Positions 1 to 7,075 of a stretch of 30,216 nucleotides of DNA are shown in pieces. Location: assembly GCA_910583835.1 (NCBI GenBank), contig CAJTYM010000048.1, positions 1 to 30,216 on the forward strand, written 5' to 3'. Position 1 is the first letter of the stretch, and each line of letters begins with the position of its first letter. The notes beneath the pieces were generated by a model. The model had not been told where the DNA came from. It was given only the letters and a program-made list of their open reading frames with translations, and ran no database searches. The position numbers and the translations under genes were made by a program. This stretch comes from an uncultured Lachnospiraceae bacterium. GTDB lineage: Bacteria > Bacillota > Clostridia > Lachnospirales > Lachnospiraceae.

Positions 1-62
1 CCTGTCAGGATAAATTATAATCTGCCAGCAGGATAAACTTGTTCTGCCATGACATTTCCTAT

Positions 63-1604
63 CTACTCGAACTCAATCGTCCCCGGTGGCTTCCCAGTAC
101 AGTCATAAACTACCCGGTTAACTCCCCTAACCTCATTGACAATCCGATTTGTCACCTTATTCAAAACATCCCACGGAAGCTGTGCTGCCTCCGCCGTCAT
201 AAAGTCGCTTGTGTTTACTGCACGGAGCGCTACAGCATAATCGTAAGTTCTAAAGTCTCCCATCACTCCTACTGAGCGCATATTCGTCAAGGCTGCAAAA
301 TACTGCCCAAGCCCTTTATCAAGACCTGCCTTGGCAATTTCTTCCCGGTAAATGTAGTCTGCTTCCTGGACAATCTTCACCTTTTCTTCTGTGACTTCCC
401 CGATAATGCGGATCCCAAGCCCTGGTCCTGGGAACGGCTGACGGAATACCAGATGTTCTGGGATACCAAGCTCCAGCCCGGCTTTGCGCACTTCGTCTTT
501 AAAAAGCATACGCAATGGCTCAATAATTTCCTTGAAATCTACCACATCAGGGAGCCCACCTACGTTATGATGGGATTTGATGACCGCGGACTTGCCAAGG
601 CCGGATTCAATGACATCCGGGTAAATCGTACCCTGTACGAGGAAATCTACCGCTCCGATTTTCTTGGCTTCTTCCTCAAATACCCGGATAAATTCAGTAC
701 CGATAATCTTGCGCTTTTCCTCTGGTTCCGTGACGCCTTTCAATTTATCATAATAACGCTGCTGCGCATTGACGCGGATAAAATTGAGTTCATATGCACC
801 ATCCGGCCCAAACACCGCCTCTACTTCATCGCCTTCATTTTTGCGCAGGAGACCATGGTCTACAAACACACATGTCAGCTGCTTGCCGACAGCTTTCGAG
901 AGCAGCACTGCTGCAACAGAAGAATCCACGCCTCCTGACAGGGCACAGAGAACCTTGCCATCCCCAATCTGCTCACGCAGGCTGGCAATCGTGGTCTCCA
1001 CAAATGAATCCATCTTCCAGTCACCAGAACAGCCGCAAACCTTATAGACAAAATTGGCAAGCATTTTCATGCCCTCTTTGGTATGCATAACCTCCGGGTG
1101 AAATTGTGTGGCATATATTTTGCGCTCGGGGCACGCCATAGCAGCTACCGGGCACACAGACGTATGTGCCGTGACATGAAACCCTTCCGGGGCCGTCTCG
1201 ATATAATCAGTATGGCTCATCCAGCAGATTGTCTTAGGAGATACCCCCTCAAAAATCACATCCGCTGTATCTATTTCAACTTCTGTATGCCCATATTCGC
1301 TGACCGGAGCCGTCTTGACTGTCCCGCCCAACATATGCGCTACCAGTTGGGAACCATAGCAAATTCCGAGAATAGGAATTCCCAGCTCAAATATTTCCTT
1401 CTGGTAACGCGGTGACGTCTCTGCATAAACGCTGTTAGGTCCTCCGGTAAAAATAATTCCCTTGGGCTGCATCACTTTGATTTCATCCAGACTCATGGTA
1501 TACGGCTTTACTTCGCAATATACATTGCATTCGCGCACACGCCTGGCAATGAGCTGGTTGTACTGCCCGCCAAAATCAAGCACAATCACTGTCTCTTTTT
1601 TCAA
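63..1604 (-). CDS. guaA: GMP synthase (glutamine-hydrolysing)
   Basis: Makes GMP from XMP, ATP and glutamine in the cytoplasm, the last step of guanine nucleotide synthesis. With the start chosen here the protein has 513 residues, the usual length. The N-terminal class I glutamine amidotransferase domain shows GICYGSQ with nucleophile Cys82 and the catalytic pair His169/Glu171 in QFHPE. The ATP pyrophosphatase domain shows the P-loop SGGVDSS (about 223-229), and the C-terminal dimerisation domain ends in KPPGTIEFE. The start is taken as TTG at 1604 because AGGAGG lies 8 bases upstream of it; the in-frame ATG at 1628 has no ribosome binding site and would place that AGGAGG inside the coding region. 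The gene has its own promoter at 1720-1748 and is not obviously coupled to leuA. Identification is secure; only the start is a choice. Confidence 0.97.
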   Translation of the reverse strand: MKKETVIVLDFGGQYNQLIARRVRECNVYCEVKPYTMSLDEIKVMQPKGIIFTGGPNSVYAETSPRYQKEIFELGIPILGICYGSQLVAHMLGGTVKTAPVSEYGHTEVEIDTADVIFEGVSPKTICWMSHTDYIETAPEGFHVTAHTSVCPVAAMACPERKIYATQFHPEVMHTKEGMKMLANFVYKVCGCSGDWKMDSFVETTIASLREQIGDGKVLCALSGGVDSSVAAVLLSKAVGKQLTCVFVDHGLLRKNEGDEVEAVFGPDGAYELNFIRVNAQQRYYDKLKGVTEPEEKRKIIGTEFIRVFEEEAKKIGAVDFLVQGTIYPDVIESGLGKSAVIKSHHNVGGLPDVVDFKEIIEPLRMLFKDEVRKAGLELGIPEHLVFRQPFPGPGLGIRIIGEVTEEKVKIVQEADYIYREEIAKAGLDKGLGQYFAALTNMRSVGVMGDFRTYDYAVALRAVNTSDFMTAEAAQLPWDVLNKVTNRIVNEVRGVNRVVYDCTGKPPGTIEFE

Positions 1605-1660
1605 CGTTTTTTCCTCCTGTATTTCCATTTTCGGACAATTTAACTAAAGCAGCTTTGAAC

Positions 1661-1693
1661 CTCAGAAATTAATTTGGAAAATAAATTTCTGAG
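1661..1693 (-). other. hairpin in the guaA leader
   Basis: A perfect 10-base inverted repeat (CTCAGAAATT at 1661-1670 with AATTTCTGAG at 1684-1693) lies inside the predicted guaA 5' leader. No run of T follows it on the minus strand, so it does not look like an intrinsic terminator. It may stabilise the mRNA or mark a regulatory site; its role is unknown. Confidence 0.5.
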
Positions 1694-1719
1694 ACTTTGT
1701 ACTTCCATATCTTTTCCTC

Positions 1720-1748
1720 ATTATAAGGGACGCCGCCCACATTTACAA
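1720..1748 (-). promoter_or_regulatory. guaA promoter, sigma-A type
   Basis: On the minus strand TTGTAA (1743-1748) and TATAAT (1720-1725) are separated by exactly 17 bases, a good vegetative promoter. Transcription would start near 1712, about 108 bases before the TTG start of guaA. I searched this leader for a purine riboswitch core and saw none. Confidence 0.7.
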
Positions 1749-1772
1749 GAGAAATGTCATTTTACCCATACT

Positions 1773-3773
1773 CTATTTTGTCCCTTGCTTGCTGTTGCGG
1801 TACTGCACCGGCGTCACATCATATTTTTTCTTAAACAGCCGGTTAAAATGCTCCACATTCTGATATCCTACGCTATCCGCAATGCTTTCCACGGTCATAC
1901 TGGTGTTCTTAAGAAGCGTCCGCGCCTTTTTCATGCGCACATTTTTGACAATCTCACTGAATGTCTTATCGGATTTCTCCTTAATATATTTTGACAGATA
2001 CGGTTTCGACAAATGCATTTTTTCTGCCAGTTCATCCAATGTGACTGTCAGGTAATTTTCCTGAATATAATTCATAATCTCATTCAGCCGCTCATCCCGG
2101 CACTGCCCTGTCTCTTTGATGTGCTCCAGCTTATTCACTGCCACGCACAACGCCTCAATGGATGAAGAAATGATATCCTCGTCAACTCCCACGCCCCAGA
2201 AAAGCTGGTTATTATGGGAAATCCCTACATAGGAAACCGCCTTTGCCGATGAGCCCCTGGACAGAGAATGCTCCTCATAAACGGACAATTCATAGCTGAC
2301 ATTGAAATACTGCTTCAGCGCATTGCTGACAGCATCCAAGCGTCCATTTCCATTGCCGGTAACGGTGCGCACCTGCCCTCCATGGGAAAGCACTGCCTCC
2401 GCCACAATGCCGTCTTTCTGCCGGAAATGGCATTCTGGAATCTGGAAATGCGGCATATTATTTACATAATGTTCCTCGAAAATCTGATAGACCAATTGCG
2501 GCGATAATTCCATATGGCGGCGGTCTGAAATCCCTTTTACGGTATAGCCAACTTCCTCACGCATTTTCTCCGGGATGGTAATACCATAATTCTGCTTAAG
2601 GATATATGCAACCCCGCCCTTGCCGGACTGGCTGTTTATGCGGATGACATCGGAATCATAGGTGCGCCCCACATCCTTGGGGTCAATCGGCAGGTAAGGC
2701 ACGGTCCATGGTCCCTGTGGATTCTCTTCTCTGCAAGCCATGCCTTTGGCAATCGCATCCTGATGGGAGCCTGAAAAAGCCGTAAATACCAACTCTCCCG
2801 CATAAGGCTGGCGCGGCGACACCTGCATACGCGTACACCGCTCATACGTCTCGGCAATTTTGGACATATTGCTGAAATCTAATTGAGGGTCAACGCCATG
2901 GGAAAACATATTCATGGCAAGTGTCACGATATCCACATTTCCGGTGCGCTCTCCATTTCCAAACAGAGTACCCTCAATCCTGTCCGCACCGGCAAGGATT
3001 CCAAACTCTGCATCGCAGATTCCCACGCCGCGGTCATTATGCGGATGAAGGGAAAGCACAACATTTTCACGGTAGCGCATATGTTTGCTCATATATTCCA
3101 CCTGTGCGGCAAAAATATGGGGCATAGCATTTTCCACGGTGGTCGGAAGGTTGACAATAGCCTTGCGCTCCGGCGTTGGCTGCCACACATCAAGCACTGC
3201 ATTGCAGACCTCCAGTGCATAATCCACTTCCGTCCCGGAAAAACTCTCAGGGCTGTACTCAAAGGTAAAATTCCCTTCCGTCTCATCGGCAAGCTCTTTT
3301 AACAGAACAGCTCCTTCCACAGCAATTTTCTTAATCTCCTCCTTGCTCTTGTGGAATACCTGTTCGCGCTGTGCCAGGGAAGTGGAATTATACAAATGCA
3401 CCACCGCATGGGGCGCACCCTCTACGGCTTCAAACGTCTTACGAATAATATGTTCCCTCGCCTGTGTCAGCACCTGCACCGTCACATCATCGGGTATCAT
3501 ATCCCGCTCAATCAGCGCACGCATAAAATTATATTCGGTGTCAGAAGCCGCCGGAAACCCTACCTCAATCTCCTTAAACCCGACATCCACCAAAAGCTGG
3601 AAAAATTCTAATTTCTCATCTAAACTCATGGGTTCTATCAACGCCTGGTTGCCATCCCGCAAGTCAACGCTGCACCAAATGGGCGGTTTTGTAATATATT
3701 CCTTTTTCACCCAATCGTACGTCACCTCAGGCGGCATAAAATATTGTCTCTGATACTTTTCAAAATTCTCCAT
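1773..3773 (-). CDS. leuA: 2-isopropylmalate synthase fused to an AraC-type DNA-binding domain
   Basis: Condenses acetyl-CoA with 2-oxoisovalerate, the first committed step of leucine synthesis. The N-terminal TIM barrel matches the long (class II) LeuA group: WCSVDLRDGNQALIEPMS with Arg39/Asp40, the metal ligands His243 and His245 in HPHND, and FGNGERTGN (271-279). A LeuA C-terminal region follows to about residue 555. From residue 559 to the end (666) there is an extra AraC/XylS-type module of two helix-turn-helices: LDELAEKMHLSKPYLSKYIK, then VESIADSVGYQNVEHFNRLF and KKYDVTPVQYR. Ordinary LeuA proteins lack this. The reading frame is open across the junction, so this is a true fusion rather than two genes. 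The start ATG has GGAGGAGAG 5-8 bases upstream. A T-box leader lies immediately upstream, so transcription should respond to an uncharged tRNA. The enzyme call is secure; the purpose of the DNA-binding domain is unknown. Confidence 0.95.
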   Translation of the reverse strand: MENFEKYQRQYFMPPEVTYDWVKKEYITKPPIWCSVDLRDGNQALIEPMSLDEKLEFFQLLVDVGFKEIEVGFPAASDTEYNFMRALIERDMIPDDVTVQVLTQAREHIIRKTFEAVEGAPHAVVHLYNSTSLAQREQVFHKSKEEIKKIAVEGAVLLKELADETEGNFTFEYSPESFSGTEVDYALEVCNAVLDVWQPTPERKAIVNLPTTVENAMPHIFAAQVEYMSKHMRYRENVVLSLHPHNDRGVGICDAEFGILAGADRIEGTLFGNGERTGNVDIVTLAMNMFSHGVDPQLDFSNMSKIAETYERCTRMQVSPRQPYAGELVFTAFSGSHQDAIAKGMACREENPQGPWTVPYLPIDPKDVGRTYDSDVIRINSQSGKGGVAYILKQNYGITIPEKMREEVGYTVKGISDRRHMELSPQLVYQIFEEHYVNNMPHFQIPECHFRQKDGIVAEAVLSHGGQVRTVTGNGNGRLDAVSNALKQYFNVSYELSVYEEHSLSRGSSAKAVSYVGISHNNQLFWGVGVDEDIISSSIEALCVAVNKLEHIKETGQCRDERLNEIMNYIQENYLTVTLDELAEKMHLSKPYLSKYIKEKSDKTFSEIVKNVRMKKARTLLKNTSMTVESIADSVGYQNVEHFNRLFKKKYDVTPVQYRNSKQGTK

Positions 3774-3898
3774 GATTCTCTCCTCCGTAATTTCAGAAAA
3801 TATTATAACTACTCAGAACCCTCTGGGAATAGCAATTCAGAGCGTTCAAATTATTCAAGTATAGTGAACGACAAAAATTCTTCTGCCTATAAACAATC

Positions 3899-3944
3899 AA
3901 AAAAATCCTTCGCTTCCACTATCAAACGATAATAGAGACGAAAG
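3899..3944 (-). terminator. T-box-controlled intrinsic terminator
   Basis: On the minus strand a 17-pair stem (3928-3944 with 3907-3923, one mismatch and four G-U pairs, 4-base loop) is followed by a run of seven T at 3899-3905. Its 5' arm contains CTCTA, which would pair with the T-box in the alternative antiterminator fold. This is the regulatory terminator of the leuA leader. Confidence 0.88.
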
Positions 3945-4154
3945 ATAACTCAATCCCGCGCGGTACCACTCTACTTCATGTTTCCATGCACTCATCTGCA
4001 CTCCGTGTCTGCCTTTCAGAAATCAGCTCCCACTTCTATGCATATCTCTGTAACGGGAGAACCCGTCCTGGCTTACTTTTCAACCAATGGCAGCATATTT
4101 TTTGCCTGGCTGCCCTCCCTCAAACAGACACCGCTCAATATCCTGCCCTAATAT

Positions 4155-4252
4155 CCTCTGCAGATACCTTCTCTGCCATGACTGCGTTTCCTCTGCAGAT
4201 ACCTCTCTCTGCCATGACTGCGTTTCCTCCGCAGATACCTCTCTCCGCCATG
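4155..4252. repeat. 36-bp tandem repeat inside the T-box leader
   Basis: Three adjacent units are seen at 4155-4189 (35 bp), 4190-4225 (36 bp) and 4226-4252 (partial). All share CTGCAGATACC and GCCATGACTGCG with few changes. They lie between stem I and the T-box, where stems II and III normally lie. They look like a recent expansion and are not a CRISPR array, because there are no unique spacers. Confidence 0.85.
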
Positions 4253-4415
4253 CCTGAATATCTTAACAGATATAACTTTCGCTGCCTGGTTACATTTTTC
4301 AGCCGGAAGCTCCAAGGCCAGTTCACTGTTTTGCCGCTGCCATCTTCCACCACCGATAGCTCTCTGTAAGCCCCGCCACAGCTACTCTTCCTTTTCTTCG
4401 CTTATCACGTGTCTT

Positions 4416-4444
4416 ATCTTAACACACATAAAACATCTTGTATA
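4416..4444 (-). promoter_or_regulatory. probable promoter of the leuA T-box transcript
   Basis: TAAGAT (4416-4421) with a weak TATACA (4439-4444) 17 bases upstream on the minus strand would start transcription around 4409, about 18 bases before stem I. The hexamers are imperfect, but the position relative to the T-box is right. Confidence 0.45.
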
Positions 4445-4488
4445 GTGATAAATTTAATCATTTTTATTGATATATTTTATTTTTTCTG

Positions 4489-4516
4489 AAAGGGCTGTTG
4501 TTAGACAGCCCCTTTT
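4489..4516. terminator. hairpin at the end of spoIIID
   Basis: AAAGGGCTGT (4489-4498) pairs with ACAGCCCC and the following T run (4505-4516). The stem overlaps the spoIIID stop codon. Read on the plus strand it is followed by CCCCTTTTT; read on the minus strand only three T follow. It is probably a terminator separating spoIIID from the leuA leader, with weak form in the gene direction. Confidence 0.5.
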
Positions 4517-4761
4517 TGGTGAAGATATTTTTCCCTGGTCGCCAAACCCCCCCGAATATGACGTTCCGACTTATTTACATCCAGGACCTTTCGCGCCTGG
4601 GCAGCGAGGGTTGGATTAATCTGGACAAGGCGTTCCGTGACGTCTTTATGCACCGTGCTCTTGCTAATTCCAAACTTCTTGGCAGTCTGGCGTACTGTGG
4701 CATTCTCCTCAATTATATAATTAGCAATATTAATTGCCCGTTCTTCTATGTACCCTTTCAA
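4501..4761 (-). CDS. spoIIID: SpoIIID, sporulation-stage DNA-binding regulator
   Basis: Small helix-turn-helix regulator that adjusts the mother-cell (sigma-E, then sigma-K) programme during endospore formation. The sequence shows YIEERAINIANYIIEENATV, then the helix-turn-helix QTAKKFGISKSTVHKDVTER, and the conserved tail SERHIRGGLATREKY. I chose TTG at 4761, which gives an 86-residue protein aligned with the usual N-terminus (short leader, then YI-ER). GAGGGA lies 6 bases upstream of that TTG, while the in-frame ATG codons at 4779 and 4875 have no such site and would add residues not seen in the family. A sigma-E-like promoter lies directly upstream, as expected for this gene. Its presence indicates an endospore former. 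Confidence 0.95.
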   Translation of the reverse strand: MKGYIEERAINIANYIIEENATVRQTAKKFGISKSTVHKDVTERLVQINPTLAAQARKVLDVNKSERHIRGGLATREKYLHQKGAV

Positions 4762-4768
4762 CGAAATT

Positions 4769-4803
4769 CCCTCATACATTGCTTTTTTTATAATGTATGA
4801 GGG
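4769..4803. repeat. perfect 12-bp inverted repeat over the spoIIID promoter and ribosome binding site
   Basis: CCCTCATACATT (4769-4780) and AATGTATGAGGG (4792-4803) are exact inverted copies 11 bases apart. On the minus strand one arm holds the sigma-E -10 element and the other holds the GAGGG ribosome binding site of the chosen TTG start. It may be an operator, possibly for autoregulation, but that is inference. Confidence 0.7.
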
Positions 4804-4821
4804 ATTTGGCACAGTTATGAC
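4792..4821 (-). promoter_or_regulatory. sigma-E-type promoter of spoIIID
   Basis: On the minus strand GTCATAAC (4814-4821) and CATACATT (4792-4799) are 14 bases apart. This is close to the sigma-E -35 and -10 consensus known from Bacillus, and spoIIID is a classical sigma-E target. Transcription would begin near 4785. Confidence 0.75.
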
Positions 4822-4876
4822 AATGGTGTTTATTTTGACAGAATTGCGCATGGGCAGCCGTGTTTTGTGAAACAAT

Positions 4877-7024
4877 TTATGGCTCTATGATGTTGAAGTA
4901 CGGCGGAAATTCCGCTAAATTCCCGGTCAGGGTTTCGATAACGCCTTTGTCCCCTTCCACGGATTCAAAATTAGCGTCCATCAATTCACTGCTGCCGCGT
5001 GCAAGCCCGAGAATGCCAACGCGTTTTGTCTTGATGGTTACATCTGCTTCTGCATTCTGTGTATTCTTGGAGTACAAAAGAACACCGTGGTTTATCTGTA
5101 CAAGGTATTGGCTGTCTTCATCCGTGATTTGCAAAAGGAGCGTAAAGTTCTGGTCTTCCATCTTCTTCGAATCAAGACAGATTCCCAGATAATCCAACAT
5201 TGTCTCCGTGCTCATGCCGAGTGCCGTTGCGCCCGTCCCTCCTGCGCTTGTCTGGGGATAGTCGCCTGTTCCGTGGCGCAGCTCATAGGCAGCGGTCAGA
5301 TAAGCATTCCTCCATGCCCCGGACTCGGCCTGGTACCCAAGCTGTTCCAGAGCATCTGCACAGAGGTAACGGGCATTTTCATTTTCCGGCTCAGCATAGA
5401 CGATAGTGTTGGTAATCTGTGCAACCCACTGGTATTCGCCTTTATCGAAATCTTCCTTTGCTTTTGCAAGGACTGCGTCCGTATCACCCAGATATTCCAC
5501 CATTTTCTTGGCATATTCACTGGGCTCAAGCTCATCCAGATGAATCGGGTTTGCGTCATACCAGCCCATATATTTCTGGTAAACAGCCTTTACGTTATGC
5601 TCCAGTGTGCCGTAATACTGCCGTGTGTACCAGACTTTTTCCAGATCTGCGGGCAAGGATATCATGTTTGCAATCTCAGTGGAAGTATAACCCTCATTGA
5701 GGTACTGAAGCGTCTGGGAATAGATATATTTATAGACAGACGCTGTATTTAAGAGGTATTCGTTGATTACGTCATTGCCCCAATGCGGCCAGTTATGCGA
5801 CTGGAACACAACTTCCGCTTCCTCTCCAAACTGTGCCTTTGCCTCCATGATATACTGTGCCCATGCATTGGCATCCCGCACCTCTGCACCGCGCAGCGTA
5901 TAGAGGTTGTGCATGGTGCCAGTGCAGTTTTCCGCCATCCAGAGCGCCTTGTACCCAGGCAGGTATGTATTCATTTCTGCCGGGGATTCTGTACCTGGGG
6001 TGAGCTGGAATACCATATCAACGCCGTCTACCGTTGCCTCAAAAATATCATCCGTCACCTCATAGGTTGGAGATAGATATGAGGTTGTTCCGCCAGACGT
6101 AGTAAGGCCGATTCCCACGGAAAGGCTGCCCTGTTCCCCCCGTTCCAGAAGCGAGCCATATTGGTAATTGCTTCTGCGCTTCATAGCGTTTCCGGCAAAG
6201 ACATTTTCCTCCATGACTGCTTTCTCAAATCCCTCCGGCACAATCACGAGGGTTTTCCCGGAGGCTGCCTGTTCTTCCAGGCTTTGCGAAGGATCTGCCA
6301 GCTCCTCCTGCGTTATTAAACCGCCGATGCCGCCATAATGATCGATATGGGCATGGCTGATGACGACAGCGGAGATTTTGGCATCGCTGAATTTCTCCCG
6401 GAACAATGCAAGCCCTGCCTCGGCAGTCTCTATGCTTGTAGTGCAGTCGAATACTATCCATCCTTTCTCTCCGCGGACAAACGTGAGATTCGCTACATCA
6501 TATCCCCGGACCTGGTAGATTCCGTCTGTCACCTCAAACAGCCCATAAAGTGCATTGAGCTGTGTATTGCGCCAGAGGCTTGGGTTTGCGCTGTCCGGGG
6601 CATCGTTATCCCTGGCAAAGCTATAGGCATCCTGGCTCCATACCACGGTTCCGTCTTCCCTTTTGAGGACAAGGTTGTCCGGGGCCGAAAGGAACCCTTT
6701 CTCTGCAAATTCACGCTCCTGTTCGTCAGAAAAATCCAGAAGCTCATAGATGGCGTTATTTGCTTCTGCCGTGAATTTAGTTGCATCTTTCACATCCGTG
6801 TTAAAAGAAACTTTTTCGGCGTCTTCTGCCGTATCTGCTTCATCAGCAGATTCCGCTGGTTTTTCAGCAGCTGCTTCATCAGCAGATTCCGCCGGTTTTT
6901 CAACAGCCGCTTCCTTGTTGGAAATTGCCGCAGTGTCCTGTTTTGTCTGCGCACATGCGCAGAACACAGAAGAGGCTGCCAGCAGAATTGCGGCGAAGGC
7001 AGCGCGTTTTTTCTTGTTAAACAT
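4877..7024 (-). CDS. metallo-beta-lactamase-fold alkylsulfatase, probable lipoprotein
   Basis: Predicted to hydrolyse sulfate esters of alkyl chains outside the membrane, releasing sulfate and an alcohol. The 715-residue protein has a signal peptide ending in SSVFCAC (possible lipid attachment at Cys24). An acidic linker with a 12-residue repeat (EKPAESADEA) follows, then the metallo-beta-lactamase domain with SHAHIDHYGG (His224, His226, Asp228, His229). Further likely metal residues lie in AENCTGTMHN and SHNWPHWGN. The C-terminal third matches the alkylsulfatase dimerisation region and an SCP2-like substrate domain, as in SdsA1/BDS1-type enzymes, and total length fits that family. Start ATG follows AGGAGGATAATT. 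It lies 49 bases after cstA and is probably the last gene of that operon. The fold and family are well supported; the substrate is not. Confidence 0.87.
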   Translation of the reverse strand: MFNKKKRAAFAAILLAASSVFCACAQTKQDTAAISNKEAAVEKPAESADEAAAEKPAESADEADTAEDAEKVSFNTDVKDATKFTAEANNAIYELLDFSDEQEREFAEKGFLSAPDNLVLKREDGTVVWSQDAYSFARDNDAPDSANPSLWRNTQLNALYGLFEVTDGIYQVRGYDVANLTFVRGEKGWIVFDCTTSIETAEAGLALFREKFSDAKISAVVISHAHIDHYGGIGGLITQEELADPSQSLEEQAASGKTLVIVPEGFEKAVMEENVFAGNAMKRRSNYQYGSLLERGEQGSLSVGIGLTTSGGTTSYLSPTYEVTDDIFEATVDGVDMVFQLTPGTESPAEMNTYLPGYKALWMAENCTGTMHNLYTLRGAEVRDANAWAQYIMEAKAQFGEEAEVVFQSHNWPHWGNDVINEYLLNTASVYKYIYSQTLQYLNEGYTSTEIANMISLPADLEKVWYTRQYYGTLEHNVKAVYQKYMGWYDANPIHLDELEPSEYAKKMVEYLGDTDAVLAKAKEDFDKGEYQWVAQITNTIVYAEPENENARYLCADALEQLGYQAESGAWRNAYLTAAYELRHGTGDYPQTSAGGTGATALGMSTETMLDYLGICLDSKKMEDQNFTLLLQITDEDSQYLVQINHGVLLYSKNTQNAEADVTIKTKRVGILGLARGSSELMDANFESVEGDKGVIETLTGNLAEFPPYFNIIEP
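6837..6908. repeat. two 36-bp direct repeats in the sulfatase linker
   Basis: Units 6837-6872 and 6873-6908 are nearly identical and encode the doubled 12-residue acidic linker between the signal peptide and the catalytic domain. Likely a spacer-length polymorphism. Confidence 0.8.
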
Positions 7025-7054
7025 AATTATCCTCCTTAATTTTTATTATAGGAA

Positions 7055-7075
7055 AACGCTGATTTAATCAGTGTT
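7055..7075 (-). terminator. weak hairpin between cstA and the sulfatase gene
   Basis: A 9-pair stem (7055-7063 with 7067-7075, one G-U pair, loop TTA) overlaps the cstA stop and is followed on the minus strand by TTTTCC. It may partly terminate or stabilise the upstream message. It is too weak to split the operon with certainty. Confidence 0.35.

Larger units (their letters stand above)
3899..4391 (-). promoter_or_regulatory. T-box riboswitch leader of leuA
   Basis: The T-box sequence AGAGTGGTACCGCG is at 3959-3972 (minus strand). Stem I spans about 4305-4391, closed by GGAAG (4387-4391) and CTTCC (4305-4309). It shows the loop-E AGTA, the AGAGAG motif and GTGAA just before the specifier region. 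The canonical TAGAG/CTCTA antiterminator pairing is possible between the T-box and the downstream CGTCTCTA. The specifier reads as CTG (Leu, 4319-4321) if the codon follows GAA directly, or TGG (Trp, 4318-4320) if one base is skipped. The Leu reading fits the gene; the Trp reading fits the usual register. About 330 bases separate stem I from the T-box, far more than usual, and part of that is a tandem repeat. Confidence 0.9.

Noticed and set aside
1605..1719. Purine riboswitch in the guaA leader
   Set aside because: No conserved purine-riboswitch core is visible; only a simple hairpin.
4155..4252. CRISPR-like appearance of the 36-bp repeats
   Set aside because: Units are contiguous with no unique spacers and no cas genes are present.
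4135..4353. A 72-codon minus-strand frame inside the leuA leader
   Set aside because: It is made mostly of T-box stem I and the 36-bp repeats, and I see no ribosome binding site; the RNA structure explains the sequence better.
5087..5752. A 221-codon open frame on the plus strand
   Set aside because: Antisense shadow of the alkylsulfatase gene, with no supporting motif.
6338..7039. A 233-codon open frame on the plus strand
   Set aside because: It lies fully antisense to the alkylsulfatase gene and its product has no recognisable domain; the opposite strand has clear motifs.
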